From Erysipelotrichaceae bacterium (GTDB lineage Bacteria; Bacillota_I; Bacilli_A; Erysipelotrichales; Erysipelotrichaceae): DNA of 64,000 nt. A program made the translations under genes and the position numbers. Positions 51,989 through 61,939 of the stretch are shown here, piece after piece (positions within the stretch are counted from its first letter, which is position 1; each line of letters begins with the position of its first letter). The stretch lies in assembly GCA_017432005.1 (NCBI GenBank), contig JAFRKA010000021.1, positions 1-64,000 on the forward strand. Direction: 5' to 3'. The notes under the pieces are model-generated. The model was not told the origin of the DNA. It saw nothing but the letters and a program-made list of their open reading frames with translations, and did no database searches.

Positions 51989-52922
51989 GTTTCAGATCTC
52001 CGATTATCGAATCAAGGTACATATCAAAATCAAAATCCTGGATATCATCCAGCTGTTCTCCGACAGTGATATATCTTACCGGCAGACCGGTTATATTCTT
52101 GATGGCGATGATGATACCGCCTTTGGATGTACCGTCCATCTTGGTCAGGATTATGCCGTTTAAATTAGTTATTTCGTTGAATAGTTCAGCTTGAGAAAGA
52201 CCGTTCTGACCAGTATTGGCGTCTAAGACGAGCCATGTGTTATGAGGAGCGCCCTCGATCTCTTTTCCGACGACTCTGCTCATCTTCTCCAGTTCACCCA
52301 TCAGATTGACTTTATTCTGAAGTCTGCCTGCTGTGTCACAGATCAGGATATCGATATCATTATCTTTTGCGTATCTGCATCCTTTTACCAGTACGGAACT
52401 TGGATCTTCATTCGGATTTCCGCTGATACATTTGATATTGAGTCTTTCTGCCCATTTCTCCAGCTGTTCAGTAGCCCCGGCTCGGAAAGTATCCGCAGCT
52501 ACTAGCGCTACTTTTTTGTCTTCTTTAAGATATCTGTTCGCAAGTTTAGCGCAGGTCGAAGTCTTGCCTGAACCGTTGACACCGACCATCAGGATGACTG
52601 TCGGTCCGTTTTCGTTGAATACGATATCTTGATCAGGTTTTTCAAAATAGATGTCACGGAACGTCTGCCCCAGAAAGTTCATGATATCTTTGGCAAACAG
52701 ATAATAGTAATTCTGACATGTTTCAAAAAAACGGTCACAGATAAGTTCGGATGTTTTATAACCGATATCAGCTTCGATCAGTGTGACCATCAGCTGTTCC
52801 ATGAAGTCTTCTTTATTCTGTTTTTTGTTTTCAGTGACGAATTTGAGTTTTTTGCCTAAAGAATCATTAGTTTTGGCAAATCCGTGCAGATATTTATTCT
52901 TGTCTTTATTGAAAAAGCCCAT
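51978..52922 (-). CDS. ftsY: Signal-recognition particle receptor FtsY
   Basis: 314-aa SRP GTPase with the NG core and almost no acidic A domain. G1 is GVNGSGKTST, followed by DTFRAGATEQL, DTAGRLQNK, TKMDGTSKGG and the closing GEQLDDIQDFD. Starts within one base of the smc stop codon with AAGGAG upstream. The smc-ftsY order is common in Firmicutes. Confidence 0.96.
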   Translation of the reverse strand: MGFFNKDKNKYLHGFAKTNDSLGKKLKFVTENKKQNKEDFMEQLMVTLIEADIGYKTSELICDRFFETCQNYYYLFAKDIMNFLGQTFRDIYFEKPDQDIVFNENGPTVILMVGVNGSGKTSTCAKLANRYLKEDKKVALVAADTFRAGATEQLEKWAERLNIKCISGNPNEDPSSVLVKGCRYAKDNDIDILICDTAGRLQNKVNLMGELEKMSRVVGKEIEGAPHNTWLVLDANTGQNGLSQAELFNEITNLNGIILTKMDGTSKGGIIIAIKNITGLPVRYITVGEQLDDIQDFDFDMYLDSIIGDLKHAS

Positions 52923-55864
52923 TATGCCTGAGCTCCTTCTTTATCTTCCGGTTCAGCCATTTCAATGGCATCGACCAGTTTGACTTTCAGTAACTGTGAT
53001 ACACCGCGTTTCTGCATCGTCACACCATATAGTGAATCACACTGTTCCATCGTTCCCGGTCTGTGCGTGATGATCAAAAACTGTGACCGGTCAGCGAATT
53101 CCTTGACATATTTCGCAAATCTTTCCACGTTGGCGACATCCAGTGCTGACTCAACTTCATCAAAGACGATCAGAGGTTCAGGTCTTACTTTGAGGATCGT
53201 AAACAGAACACAGATCGCGATAAGTGATTTCTCACCACCGGAGAACAGTCTGATCGATTTGACGGCTTTTCCAGGTGGCTGAACATCGATATCGATACCG
53301 GTATTGAGGATATCATTAGGATCTTCCAGGACCAGACGGGCTCTGCCGCCACCAAACAGTTTGTTGAAAGTAGCCGGAAGTTCAGCGTTTATCGCATTGA
53401 AAGTCTTTTCGAACTGGCTCTTCATAATTTCATCCATCTCATCGATGGCGCTCAGAATCTTATCTCTTGATTCGATCAGATCGTCATAGTTCTTTTTGAG
53501 GAATTCGTATCTCTCATTTACTTCTGAGAATTCTTCCGGAGCAGACATGTTGATATTGCCGAGATTCTGGATATCACGGCGCAGATTCATGACTTCTTCC
53601 TTGGCATTCTCATCGATCTTCAGATCATTGTTTTCCAATGCATATTCAAAAGTCATCTGATATTCGGATGCCAGTCTTGAAAGATTGTTTTCCAGTCTCG
53701 TTTCCAGAACTGCTTTATTCGTATTTACCGAAGCGATATTGCTTCTGGTCTCGTCAAGCTGTCTTCTGATCTGTCTGATCTGCTGATCCTTACGGTCGAT
53801 CTCGGCAGAAAGTTTCATCCTTTCATCCCTTCTGAGTTTCAGAGAAGTAGAAAGTTCATCTTTATGAGCATAATTTGCCGAAAGCTGTGCGATGACTGAA
53901 TCACTGATGGATTCCTCGTTCTGTTTAGGAACGATCATTTCATAGTCAGCCTGCAGTTTTTCGTACTTGGCTCTCTTTGTGTCTACGATCGGTTCAAGCT
54001 GAGCGATCGCGATCCTTTTCTCAGTGATCTGTGTATCGATATTGTCTTTTTGTGCAACAAGTTGATTGTATTTCTTGATAGCCAGTTCATTTTCAGCTTT
54101 GTAGGAAATCAGATCACTTTCGATCCTGTTGAGTTCGGACTGAGCTGTGATCAGAGAAATCTCATTCTTGATCTTGCCGCCGGTCATGGAACCGCCTTTA
54201 TGAACGGTATCCCCTTCTAGTGTAACGATCTTGTATCCGTATTTGAGTAGTGTCGAAAGATTATTGGCATTCTCAAGATTGTCAGTAACCAGAACATTGC
54301 CTAAAAGAGAGGCCTTTACAGCTTCGTATTCAGGTTCACAGTCACAGAAATCATAGGCTGTACCGAGATACCCTTTCGTATTCTTGCAGATGATCTCATC
54401 TTCATATTTGACCGTATGAGGTTTGCAGACGGTCAGTGGCAGGAATGTAGCTCTGCCGCTGCGATTCTTCTTCAGGAAATCGATGGCTTTACGGGCCGAT
54501 TCTTCATCTTTGGTGACGATATGATAAGTGCTTCCTGCCAAAGCTGTAGCGATGGCTTCTTCATAACCTTCATCAGGCACGATCTCCTGTCCGATGACGC
54601 CCATGATCCCATAAAATGATGATTTGCTGGACATGATTGCTCTGACACCGCCCTGGTTTGCCGAAGAGAAAGGATCGGAAATAACATTTTTCAGAACTTC
54701 GATGCGGTTGTTCATCCTGTTGAGGACATTGGTCGATTCATCTTTCTTCAGTGATGCTTCACCAAGTTCAACTGCGGTATTCTCCAGATTAGTGTTTAGC
54801 AGTTCGATATCGGCTTTAAGTCTGTTAAGTCTTTCCAGACGGTCATCGTATTCGAATTTAGCTTCTTTGATATATGATTCAAGTTCTTTGATCTTTTCTT
54901 CAGAAGAACCCATTTCGATGGCGTATTTACGTTTTTCATCGATCTCGATCTTTCTGGCTTCGAGAGTCTGGATCTCATTGATTACCATCATCAGTTTTTC
55001 CTGGATGGAATTTATCTCACGGTCATATTCCTTGAGACGGCTCTTGTTTTCGAAATTGGAGTTTTCATGGACCTGGATCGTCGTTTCGTGCATCGCAAGA
55101 CTGGTCTCGAGATCAAAAAGAGACTTTTCCAGTTCACTCTTCTGCAGATGCAGATTCTGTATATCATTGACCAGGACGGCAACTTCTATCTGTTCCAGTC
55201 TGGCTTTCTTCTCACGGTAGATCTCCGCTTTTTTAGCCTGTCTTTTTAAAGGCGATACCTGACGTTCAAGTTCACTGAGGATATCAAAAGTACGATCGAG
55301 ATTCTCTTTTGTTCTTTCCAGCTTGTTTAATGATTCGATCTTTCTTTTCTTGTATTTTGAAACACCGGCTGCATCTTCAAAGATCTCACGGCGATCATAA
55401 GGTTTTGCTTCCGCAAAACTGAGGACGTTACCCTGAGATATCATTGAAAGAGAGTTTTTTCCCAGACCTGTATCCATGATGAGATCAAGGATATCTTTGT
55501 AGCGGACGTTTTTACGGTTGATCAGATATTCGGCATCCTGTTCAGTATTGTAGATCCTTCTGGTAAGTTCGATCTCTTCGTGATCCGAATTGAGAAGATG
55601 TTCAGAATTGTCAAAAACAAGCGTAACTTCCGCCATGTTCATCGGTTTTCTTTCTTCCGTTCCGGCAAAAATGATATCAGTCATCTTTTCACCGCGCAGT
55701 GATTTGACCGACTGTTCACCGAGGACCCATCTGATAGCGTCAGAGATATTTGATTTTCCACATCCGTTAGGTCCGACGATACCTGTTACCGGATCTTCAA
55801 AACTGATGGTTATATGATCAGCAAAGGATTTGAATCCCTGCATTTCAATTCGTTTTAAAAACAT
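52922..55864 (-). CDS. smc: Chromosome segregation ATPase SMC, short-armed
   Basis: 980-aa condensin subunit, about 200 residues shorter than the roughly 1,190-aa SMC of Bacilli but like mycoplasma SMCs. N-terminal head with Walker A GPNGCGKSN; two coiled-coil arms; hinge near the middle (GVIGQEIVPDEGYEEAIATA-type block and GGSMTGGK); C-terminal head with LFSGGEKSL and VFDEVESALD. The missing length is in the arms. The frame opens at 55921, but ATG 55864 follows AAAAGGAG and begins MFLKRIEMQGFKSFAD. Confidence 0.95.
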   Translation of the reverse strand: MFLKRIEMQGFKSFADHITISFEDPVTGIVGPNGCGKSNISDAIRWVLGEQSVKSLRGEKMTDIIFAGTEERKPMNMAEVTLVFDNSEHLLNSDHEEIELTRRIYNTEQDAEYLINRKNVRYKDILDLIMDTGLGKNSLSMISQGNVLSFAEAKPYDRREIFEDAAGVSKYKKRKIESLNKLERTKENLDRTFDILSELERQVSPLKRQAKKAEIYREKKARLEQIEVAVLVNDIQNLHLQKSELEKSLFDLETSLAMHETTIQVHENSNFENKSRLKEYDREINSIQEKLMMVINEIQTLEARKIEIDEKRKYAIEMGSSEEKIKELESYIKEAKFEYDDRLERLNRLKADIELLNTNLENTAVELGEASLKKDESTNVLNRMNNRIEVLKNVISDPFSSANQGGVRAIMSSKSSFYGIMGVIGQEIVPDEGYEEAIATALAGSTYHIVTKDEESARKAIDFLKKNRSGRATFLPLTVCKPHTVKYEDEIICKNTKGYLGTAYDFCDCEPEYEAVKASLLGNVLVTDNLENANNLSTLLKYGYKIVTLEGDTVHKGGSMTGGKIKNEISLITAQSELNRIESDLISYKAENELAIKKYNQLVAQKDNIDTQITEKRIAIAQLEPIVDTKRAKYEKLQADYEMIVPKQNEESISDSVIAQLSANYAHKDELSTSLKLRRDERMKLSAEIDRKDQQIRQIRRQLDETRSNIASVNTNKAVLETRLENNLSRLASEYQMTFEYALENNDLKIDENAKEEVMNLRRDIQNLGNINMSAPEEFSEVNERYEFLKKNYDDLIESRDKILSAIDEMDEIMKSQFEKTFNAINAELPATFNKLFGGGRARLVLEDPNDILNTGIDIDVQPPGKAVKSIRLFSGGEKSLIAICVLFTILKVRPEPLIVFDEVESALDVANVERFAKYVKEFADRSQFLIITHRPGTMEQCDSLYGVTMQKRGVSQLLKVKLVDAIEMAEPEDKEGAQA

Positions 55865-55890
55865 CCATGCTCCTTTTTTGTACCATGTTA

Positions 55891-55896
55891 TTATAT
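55891..55896 (-). promoter_or_regulatory. -10 box of the smc operon
   Basis: On the minus strand a perfect TATAAT lies about 26 nt upstream of the smc ATG, giving a leader of about 20 nt with AAAAGGAG. The -35 is weak. Confidence 0.55.
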
Positions 55897-55910
55897 CAAA
55901 TTTAATATAC

Positions 55911-55929
55911 TGAAAACACAATTTTCAGG
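55911..55929 (-). terminator. Possible weak terminator after the U32 gene
   Basis: CTGAAAA / TTTTCAG hairpin with a 5-nt loop between the U32 stop codon and the smc -10; no long T tract. Confidence 0.35.
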
Positions 55930-55935
55930 TATTCT

Positions 55936-58002
55936 TCAGTTTTCTATTTCGAATGGAAGAAAATCGCTGTTTAAAGGCGTTTCAGAGGGTTTTTCGGTCT
56001 CTATTAATTCGTATATATCATCCCTTTTAACGATGCTGTAGAGGTTATTTCCGTCGCTCAGGAAGTATTTTCTGTTATCTTTCATATATTGACCGAAAGG
56101 ATCGGATTTTATATACATCAAAACTCTGTTTCCCTTTGTCAGGAAAAACGGTCTGATCTTTTCACCGTTTCTTTTTTGATATGCTTCGACAAGATCATGT
56201 ATCGAGTCTGATGAAAGTTCCGTCGACAGGATGATGCAGTCAAATCCCAGCCTCTTTAACAGTTCATAGGCATAAGAATTGCAGCAGTTCAGTGTATAGT
56301 ATGCGATCTTGCTATCGTAATCCTTTAACAGACCGCCGAATTCACTGATGACTGTATTCTTTTCCTTGCAGTACTGAGAAAGTGGATTGATGACATAATT
56401 GATCGCATATTCAGATCCGTCATGATATATATGATCCTCTTTCTGGATCATAGTTCCCTTCTCCAAAGCGTAATCAGGGTCTTTCCATACTTCGGGATCT
56501 ACTGGATTATCTTTTCTTGAGAAACTGTCTAACCTGTATTCATCAAAAGCTTCTATGGCTTTTCTTCTTAAAGAATTGAGATCCTTTACCGTAACAAAAG
56601 CATCATCAGTTTCGGAACTGAATCCATTCAGCATATAGACCGTATCATTGAGTCTGCTGAACTGTTTTCTGATGCTTTCATCATCAAGCGGAGCTTTGAT
56701 CGCTTTCTGCGGGATCAGATTGGATTCAAAGACATAAGAAAAACCGTTACATGAAAGCCTGACAGAGACCGGTTCATTCGGATAGATCCTCACTGATATA
56801 TCAAGAGGTATCTTTTTCTCTTCGGTTGCTTCTATCTTTCTTTCCAGTTCATGATCCAGGGTCTTGTATACCTTACCGGTCAGCACCTGATCGGTTTTAA
56901 TGGATACGATATCACCTTTATCGCCGCTGTTTACCAGCATATCGTCTTTATAAAGCATGTTTACGATACAGCCAAATTCGCCGATCCTGATCCCGTCGAA
57001 CTGGTTCAGTCTGCGTTCAAGTCTGATAAAAGTATGTCCGTTCCTGTTGCCGACAGTTTCGCCGATCAGGATACCGAGATGATTCGGTGTCTTCTGCCCG
57101 AAAAGATCTTTTTTGCCGTACAGCAGAGAATCAGTAAAACGCCGATTGAAAAGGACCTTGAGATCATCAGCTTCCTCTTCGCTCAATGAATACTTTTTGC
57201 CCTCGTAATAGGAATCTATAGCTTTACGGTAGATACTTGTAACATAGCCTACATAAGCAGGTGATTTCATCCTGCCTTCGATCTTGAACGAAGATACTCC
57301 GACAGCGATCAGCTTTGGTATATCATCAAGCAGGAACATGTCACGAGGAGAAAGAAGATAATCTGTAGAAGTGTTTATGGTATTGTTGTCTTCATCGACA
57401 AGTCTGTATCTGAGCCGGCAGCATTGAGCGCACATACCTCTGTTGGCAGAACGATTCTTGGTCGCAGATGACATCAGACACTGGCCGGAATAGGAAACAC
57501 AGATCGCACCGTGTACGAAAGTCTCGATCTCGATATCTTCCCGGCAAGCTTCTTTAATGAAATCAAGTGTGGATTCCCTGGCGACTACGACTCTGCTGAA
57601 ACCCAGTCTTTTTGCGTTTCTGACCCCTTTTAGGTTATGCACATGCATCTGGGTTGAACAGTGCAGTTCAAAATCAGGATGCCTCGTTTTCAGGATATAA
57701 AAAAGACCGAGATCCTGTACCAGCAGTGCATCGACATTATTCTCATAATAGAAGTCGGCCATCCTGATCGCATTTTCGAGCTCTTTTTCGTTGAGAAGCG
57801 TATTTAGCGTGACGAATACTCTGACATTATGAAGATGACAGTATCTTACTGCTTCTATCAGTTCATTTTTATCGAAATTTCCTGCGAAAGCTCTGGCAGA
57901 AAAATTCTTTCCTCCAAGATATACGGCATTTGCACCGTTATTGACGGCTGCCTTAAGACATTCAAAATTGCCTGCCGGAGATAGAAGTTCAGCTTTTTTC
58001 AT
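55936..58002 (-). CDS. U32-family peptidase/RNA hydroxylase (RlhA-like)
   Basis: 688-aa U32 protein. The family signature ETFVHGAICVSYSGQC is present, followed by the cysteine cluster RGMCAQCC, and the N-terminus is MKKAELLSPAGNFECL. The length and C-terminal DUF3656-like part resemble the RlhA (YdcP) type, which hydroxylates 23S rRNA with prephenate and an iron-sulfur centre, rather than the shorter TrhP proteins. Protease activity is doubtful for the family. The frame opens at 58029; ATG 58002 is the homologue start and overlaps sdaA by 14 nt. Confidence 0.85.
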   Translation of the reverse strand: MKKAELLSPAGNFECLKAAVNNGANAVYLGGKNFSARAFAGNFDKNELIEAVRYCHLHNVRVFVTLNTLLNEKELENAIRMADFYYENNVDALLVQDLGLFYILKTRHPDFELHCSTQMHVHNLKGVRNAKRLGFSRVVVARESTLDFIKEACREDIEIETFVHGAICVSYSGQCLMSSATKNRSANRGMCAQCCRLRYRLVDEDNNTINTSTDYLLSPRDMFLLDDIPKLIAVGVSSFKIEGRMKSPAYVGYVTSIYRKAIDSYYEGKKYSLSEEEADDLKVLFNRRFTDSLLYGKKDLFGQKTPNHLGILIGETVGNRNGHTFIRLERRLNQFDGIRIGEFGCIVNMLYKDDMLVNSGDKGDIVSIKTDQVLTGKVYKTLDHELERKIEATEEKKIPLDISVRIYPNEPVSVRLSCNGFSYVFESNLIPQKAIKAPLDDESIRKQFSRLNDTVYMLNGFSSETDDAFVTVKDLNSLRRKAIEAFDEYRLDSFSRKDNPVDPEVWKDPDYALEKGTMIQKEDHIYHDGSEYAINYVINPLSQYCKEKNTVISEFGGLLKDYDSKIAYYTLNCCNSYAYELLKRLGFDCIILSTELSSDSIHDLVEAYQKRNGEKIRPFFLTKGNRVLMYIKSDPFGQYMKDNRKYFLSDGNNLYSIVKRDDIYELIETEKPSETPLNSDFLPFEIEN

Positions 58003-59167
58003 TTTTGAACTCCGAAGCAAGACCGCCAAGTGAAGTTTCTTTCAGTTCTCGCGCAAGTTTATTACCTGTATAGTTCATGGCATTAACGACAGAATCGAAA
58101 CTGATCAGATTGTCTTTAACATTCTTGAGCTGTTCCGCCAGATAAGCACAGTCGTATGCCCTAAGGATGCTTATGGCATTTCTTTCGATACACGGGATGA
58201 TCACATAGCCAAGTACAGGGTCACATGTAAGGCCCAGGAAGTGTTCGATGCCCATCTCAGCAGCATATTCGATCGTTTTAAGTCCATAACCTTCTTTATA
58301 AGCGATGGCAGCTGCTGCCATGGAACATGCAGTTCCTACTTCAGCCTGGCATCCCCCTTCCGATCCGGCGATCGAGGCGTTTTTCTTTATGCAGTTGCCG
58401 AAGATACCGGCAACTGCCAGCAGATCACAGAGATCCTCGTCACTGTATAGTTCATTGAAATGAAGATAATACATGAGTGAAGTAAGGATACCGCAGGCTC
58501 CGAGTGTCGGTGCCGTACACATCATGCCCCCATCGGCATTCTCTTCGCAGGCTGCATATGAATAAGCTACAAGATAATCTTTTCTGTCAGTTGCTTTTTC
58601 GTAAAGCTTTTTGGCAATGCGATAGTATTTCAGTTCTTCATTGATCAGACCTTCAGTGTTAAGACCACGGTCGACTGTCTCAAACATCACATTCAGGCAG
58701 TCGATAAGATAATGTTTCAGATCAGGTTCATGACTGTAGATATAGTTTAGGAGACTTTTGGGATCATCACTGATCTGTTTTTTGATATCTTCAAAACAGT
58801 TGGCCTCATACACTTCATTTAGATCACCTGCATCATATTCATCGATTTTGATAGCTCCGCCGCCAAGCGAAAACGCGTGCCATGTATCATATTGAATACC
58901 GCTTCGCGTTCCGGTGATGTTCATGATATTTTCCTTGGTGTTCAGATCATAATCAAAACAGATCCTGTCACATTCCAGAGCTTTTTCGATGATCTTAAGT
59001 GTTCCATGACCTTTGGCTGTAAGAGCCAGCGATCCGCCCAGAAGTATACTGTATTCATCGCATCCAGGATGTTTATGACGATAAAGTGAAGCTATCCTGA
59101 AAGGAGCGATCGTATGAGAACTTGATGGACCGTATCCGATCCGGTATAGACCTTTAATCCCCTGCAT
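57989..59167 (-). CDS. sdaA: L-serine dehydratase, single-chain iron-sulfur type
   Basis: 392-aa enzyme deaminating serine to pyruvate and ammonia with a [4Fe-4S] cluster. GPSSSHT near residues 13-19 belongs to the beta domain; the alpha domain carries MCTAPTLGACG, GCQAEVGTAC and LTCDPVLG...PC with the cluster cysteines. The fused beta-alpha order corresponds to single-chain enzymes. It overlaps holA by 14 nt, an unusual partner for it. Confidence 0.9.
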   Translation of the reverse strand: MQGIKGLYRIGYGPSSSHTIAPFRIASLYRHKHPGCDEYSILLGGSLALTAKGHGTLKIIEKALECDRICFDYDLNTKENIMNITGTRSGIQYDTWHAFSLGGGAIKIDEYDAGDLNEVYEANCFEDIKKQISDDPKSLLNYIYSHEPDLKHYLIDCLNVMFETVDRGLNTEGLINEELKYYRIAKKLYEKATDRKDYLVAYSYAACEENADGGMMCTAPTLGACGILTSLMYYLHFNELYSDEDLCDLLAVAGIFGNCIKKNASIAGSEGGCQAEVGTACSMAAAAIAYKEGYGLKTIEYAAEMGIEHFLGLTCDPVLGYVIIPCIERNAISILRAYDCAYLAEQLKNVKDNLISFDSVVNAMNYTGNKLARELKETSLGGLASEFKNEKS

Positions 59168-60119
59168 AGTTATTGCCCTTTCTTAAAAGATTCAGGATGA
59201 ACAGTTCAAATCTGGTATTGTCACCGACGGAATTATCACTCTTGCACTGGCAGTCAAGATCGCTGAGTTTCGCAAGCAGTTCGATGATCTGTCGCATTTT
59301 AAGGTTCTTCAATGTTTCCATGGCTTTTCCATACCGGTAATCACTGATATTGGCTTCATCCATGATCTCGCTCTTCTTTTTGCCTTTCGCAAGAAGATAA
59401 GATATGTAATAAAGAAAACGCAGCTGTGAAGACAACAGTCCGATGACACTTAAGACTGAATCGTTCTGTGAAAGAAATTTCCTTTCGCAGCTGATCGCTT
59501 TACTGATATCCCTGTTTGTCAAGGAATTGATCATCTCAAAACTGTCATTCTCATCAGAAGCAGTGCATAGATGACTTATGACCTGCGAAGTGATCTTCTC
59601 CGGATATAGTTTCAGTATCTCGAGATTCTGATTCAGCAGTGTCGCACTTCTTTTGCAGAGGTTGTTCAGCATGAAAGCCGCATCATTGTTTATATCAAGT
59701 TTTTCTTCCTTTATCCGCTGACGGACATAGGTATTGAAATTCTTGTAATCAAGAGAATCAAGTCTGATCAGTTGAGCATTGCTTACAGCAGCTTTATATG
59801 TTTTCAGACGGCTATTGAAATTATCAAGCAGTGTGTATAAGATCAGTTGAGTCTCATAGACAGGATTCTGAAAATACTGTTCAAGTTTTTCGGTATCGCC
59901 TTCATTGACTTTTCTGATCAGAAAATATGGCTGATCGACCAGCACGATGCTCCCTTCCGAAAACAGTGTATTTCCGTTGCAGGCTTCCAGCATTATATCT
60001 ACAGTAAAATTCTTGTCTAAACCGTCAAAACGGATCAGTTCTCCCTGATTTTCCTTTATGGTCTCGCTGATCTTATCTCTGATGAAGCATTCTTCATTGC
60101 CCTGGATCACATATATCAT
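59154..60119 (-). CDS. holA: DNA polymerase III delta subunit
   Basis: 321-aa clamp-loader subunit that opens the beta clamp. Weakly conserved but recognisable from IYVIQGNEECFIRDKI at the N-terminus, FQNPVYETQLILY in the ATPase-like domain and a helical collar domain (LSSQLRFLYYISYLLAKGKKK). Position after comEC is the standard order in Firmicutes. Shares one base with comEC. Confidence 0.92.
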   Translation of the reverse strand: MIYVIQGNEECFIRDKISETIKENQGELIRFDGLDKNFTVDIMLEACNGNTLFSEGSIVLVDQPYFLIRKVNEGDTEKLEQYFQNPVYETQLILYTLLDNFNSRLKTYKAAVSNAQLIRLDSLDYKNFNTYVRQRIKEEKLDINNDAAFMLNNLCKRSATLLNQNLEILKLYPEKITSQVISHLCTASDENDSFEMINSLTNRDISKAISCERKFLSQNDSVLSVIGLLSSQLRFLYYISYLLAKGKKKSEIMDEANISDYRYGKAMETLKNLKMRQIIELLAKLSDLDCQCKSDNSVGDNTRFELFILNLLRKGNNYAGD

Positions 60120-61939
60120 TACTTAATTATAACAAATTCACCATTATCGGTTTTTATCAGATCTATTAATGAAGTCAGATAAACTGAAACTGATCCGCAC
60201 TGTCTTGTTATAAAGGTTTTAACCAGGTATTCATTCAATACTTTTATTACATCAGGATGAGGATGATTATACTGTCCGGATGTCGAAATGATCGCATAAT
60301 CCGGCAATAATTCGCTTATAAAATAGCGGCTGCTTGCCGTAACGGATCCATGATGTGAAACTTTCAGAAAATCTACATTGAGATCACCGTATTTTCTGAT
60401 ATATGTGCCTTCCACATTTTTCGAAATATCGCCGGTAAAAAGAAAACCGTATCCGTCTGTATACATATAATAGACAAGCGAATTATCGTTATCATTGTCG
60501 TATTCACCAAGATAACAGTATTTCAGATAAAGATCGTGCCACTGTATGTCTTTCCCTTCCATGACAAGATCTTTGACTTTGAAATCTGAATACAGATTTT
60601 CTATATTTCCGTTATGATCCGAATCATCATGGGTGATGATCAGATGATCGATGGTATAGATACCTTCTTTGAACAGTCTGGAACGAAGTTTATAGTAATT
60701 AAATTCTGATCCGGTATCGATCAGGATACATGATCTTTTAAGTCCTGTCTTGATCATGATCGAATCGCCCTGAGAGACATCGATATATGTTATATGATCG
60801 AAAGGATCATTGAGTGGACTCAAAATCAGAATGATACATAAAACAAATGTATATATATCCCTGTATCTGTTTCTGATCATTCTGAAACAAAGAATGAAGA
60901 TTATAATACTAAGAACAGAGATCTGGCCTCTCACCGGTATCTCAAGACCGTATAAAAAAGATACGCCTTTACTGAAATATAAGAACAGATCAGAAAGAAA
61001 CGGAAAGAATAGCACCAGCAATGAAAAAAGAAAGATAACTATCTTTAATGAAATCAGATGTTTAAAAAGAAATATGCCAAGGATATCAGCTTCACCAAAA
61101 AGTAATGATTCGATCATAAACATGTAGGTATTGAAACCGATAGGCAAATCGATAGTTCTGTATAGCGAAAACAATAATGGAAGCAATACGGAATAATTTG
61201 TCAGAATCCTGCTGTTGATGATACATATCAACAGCAGTTTAAAAGTCATCCGATAAGTGCTGTCTTTATCTTTAAGATCGCATAATACATCGATTATAAG
61301 CAGGATAAATCTGATCTCGAATACAAATAATAAAGAATAAATTACTATTGCGACTATACAGATACGGGGATCCTTCTTACGTATCGAATTCAGAAAATAA
61401 TATGAGATCAGCCCGTAACCCATATTGAATTTCAGATCATCATAACTGTTCAGATTATAGACAGTTTTATTTACGATAGCCTGAATGCTTTCATCCAGAA
61501 GAGAGATCTTGTTGCTTATAAAAGAACGCGGAAAGAAAGAAAACAGTAAAGAACCCTTATTGTGAACGAAAATGATATTCTTTGAGAACTGAGATTCATT
61601 ATCGTTTAATGAAGATCCACCTGAAAACAGGATCACATCTCCGCTTCTGAAAGTTTCACTGCTGTTGAAACGAACTTTATAGAAGAATTTATCAACGATA
61701 TAGTAATTGTATTTCTTATAATCAACGATACCGATGGGAATAATATCACATCGGTATCTTTCGATTATATAAATGGCTACAACAAGAAACAGATAGATGA
61801 TAAATTCTTTTTTGTTGTTTATGATCAGATAGACAGCGATCATCACTGTCAGATACAGATTGCGGAAATAAAGAATGATACTTAGTAAAACCGCTACTTT
61901 AAAGAGAGATATATTCTTTGATCCTGCTGAATTTCGCAT
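60119..61939 (-). CDS. comEC: Competence DNA-uptake channel ComEC
   Basis: 606-aa membrane protein thought to carry single-stranded DNA across the membrane. An N-terminal region with about ten hydrophobic helices (to about residue 375) is followed by a metallo-beta-lactamase-like domain with ITHDDSDHNGN, GDISKN and KVSHHGSVTASS, so the C-terminal nuclease-like site looks intact. It is somewhat shorter than the about 770-aa B. subtilis protein and lacks an evident OB-fold. It overlaps comEA by 41 nt. Confidence 0.92.
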   Translation of the reverse strand: MRNSAGSKNISLFKVAVLLSIILYFRNLYLTVMIAVYLIINNKKEFIIYLFLVVAIYIIERYRCDIIPIGIVDYKKYNYYIVDKFFYKVRFNSSETFRSGDVILFSGGSSLNDNESQFSKNIIFVHNKGSLLFSFFPRSFISNKISLLDESIQAIVNKTVYNLNSYDDLKFNMGYGLISYYFLNSIRKKDPRICIVAIVIYSLLFVFEIRFILLIIDVLCDLKDKDSTYRMTFKLLLICIINSRILTNYSVLLPLLFSLYRTIDLPIGFNTYMFMIESLLFGEADILGIFLFKHLISLKIVIFLFSLLVLFFPFLSDLFLYFSKGVSFLYGLEIPVRGQISVLSIIIFILCFRMIRNRYRDIYTFVLCIILILSPLNDPFDHITYIDVSQGDSIMIKTGLKRSCILIDTGSEFNYYKLRSRLFKEGIYTIDHLIITHDDSDHNGNIENLYSDFKVKDLVMEGKDIQWHDLYLKYCYLGEYDNDNDNSLVYYMYTDGYGFLFTGDISKNVEGTYIRKYGDLNVDFLKVSHHGSVTASSRYFISELLPDYAIISTSGQYNHPHPDVIKVLNEYLVKTFITRQCGSVSVYLTSLIDLIKTDNGEFVIIK

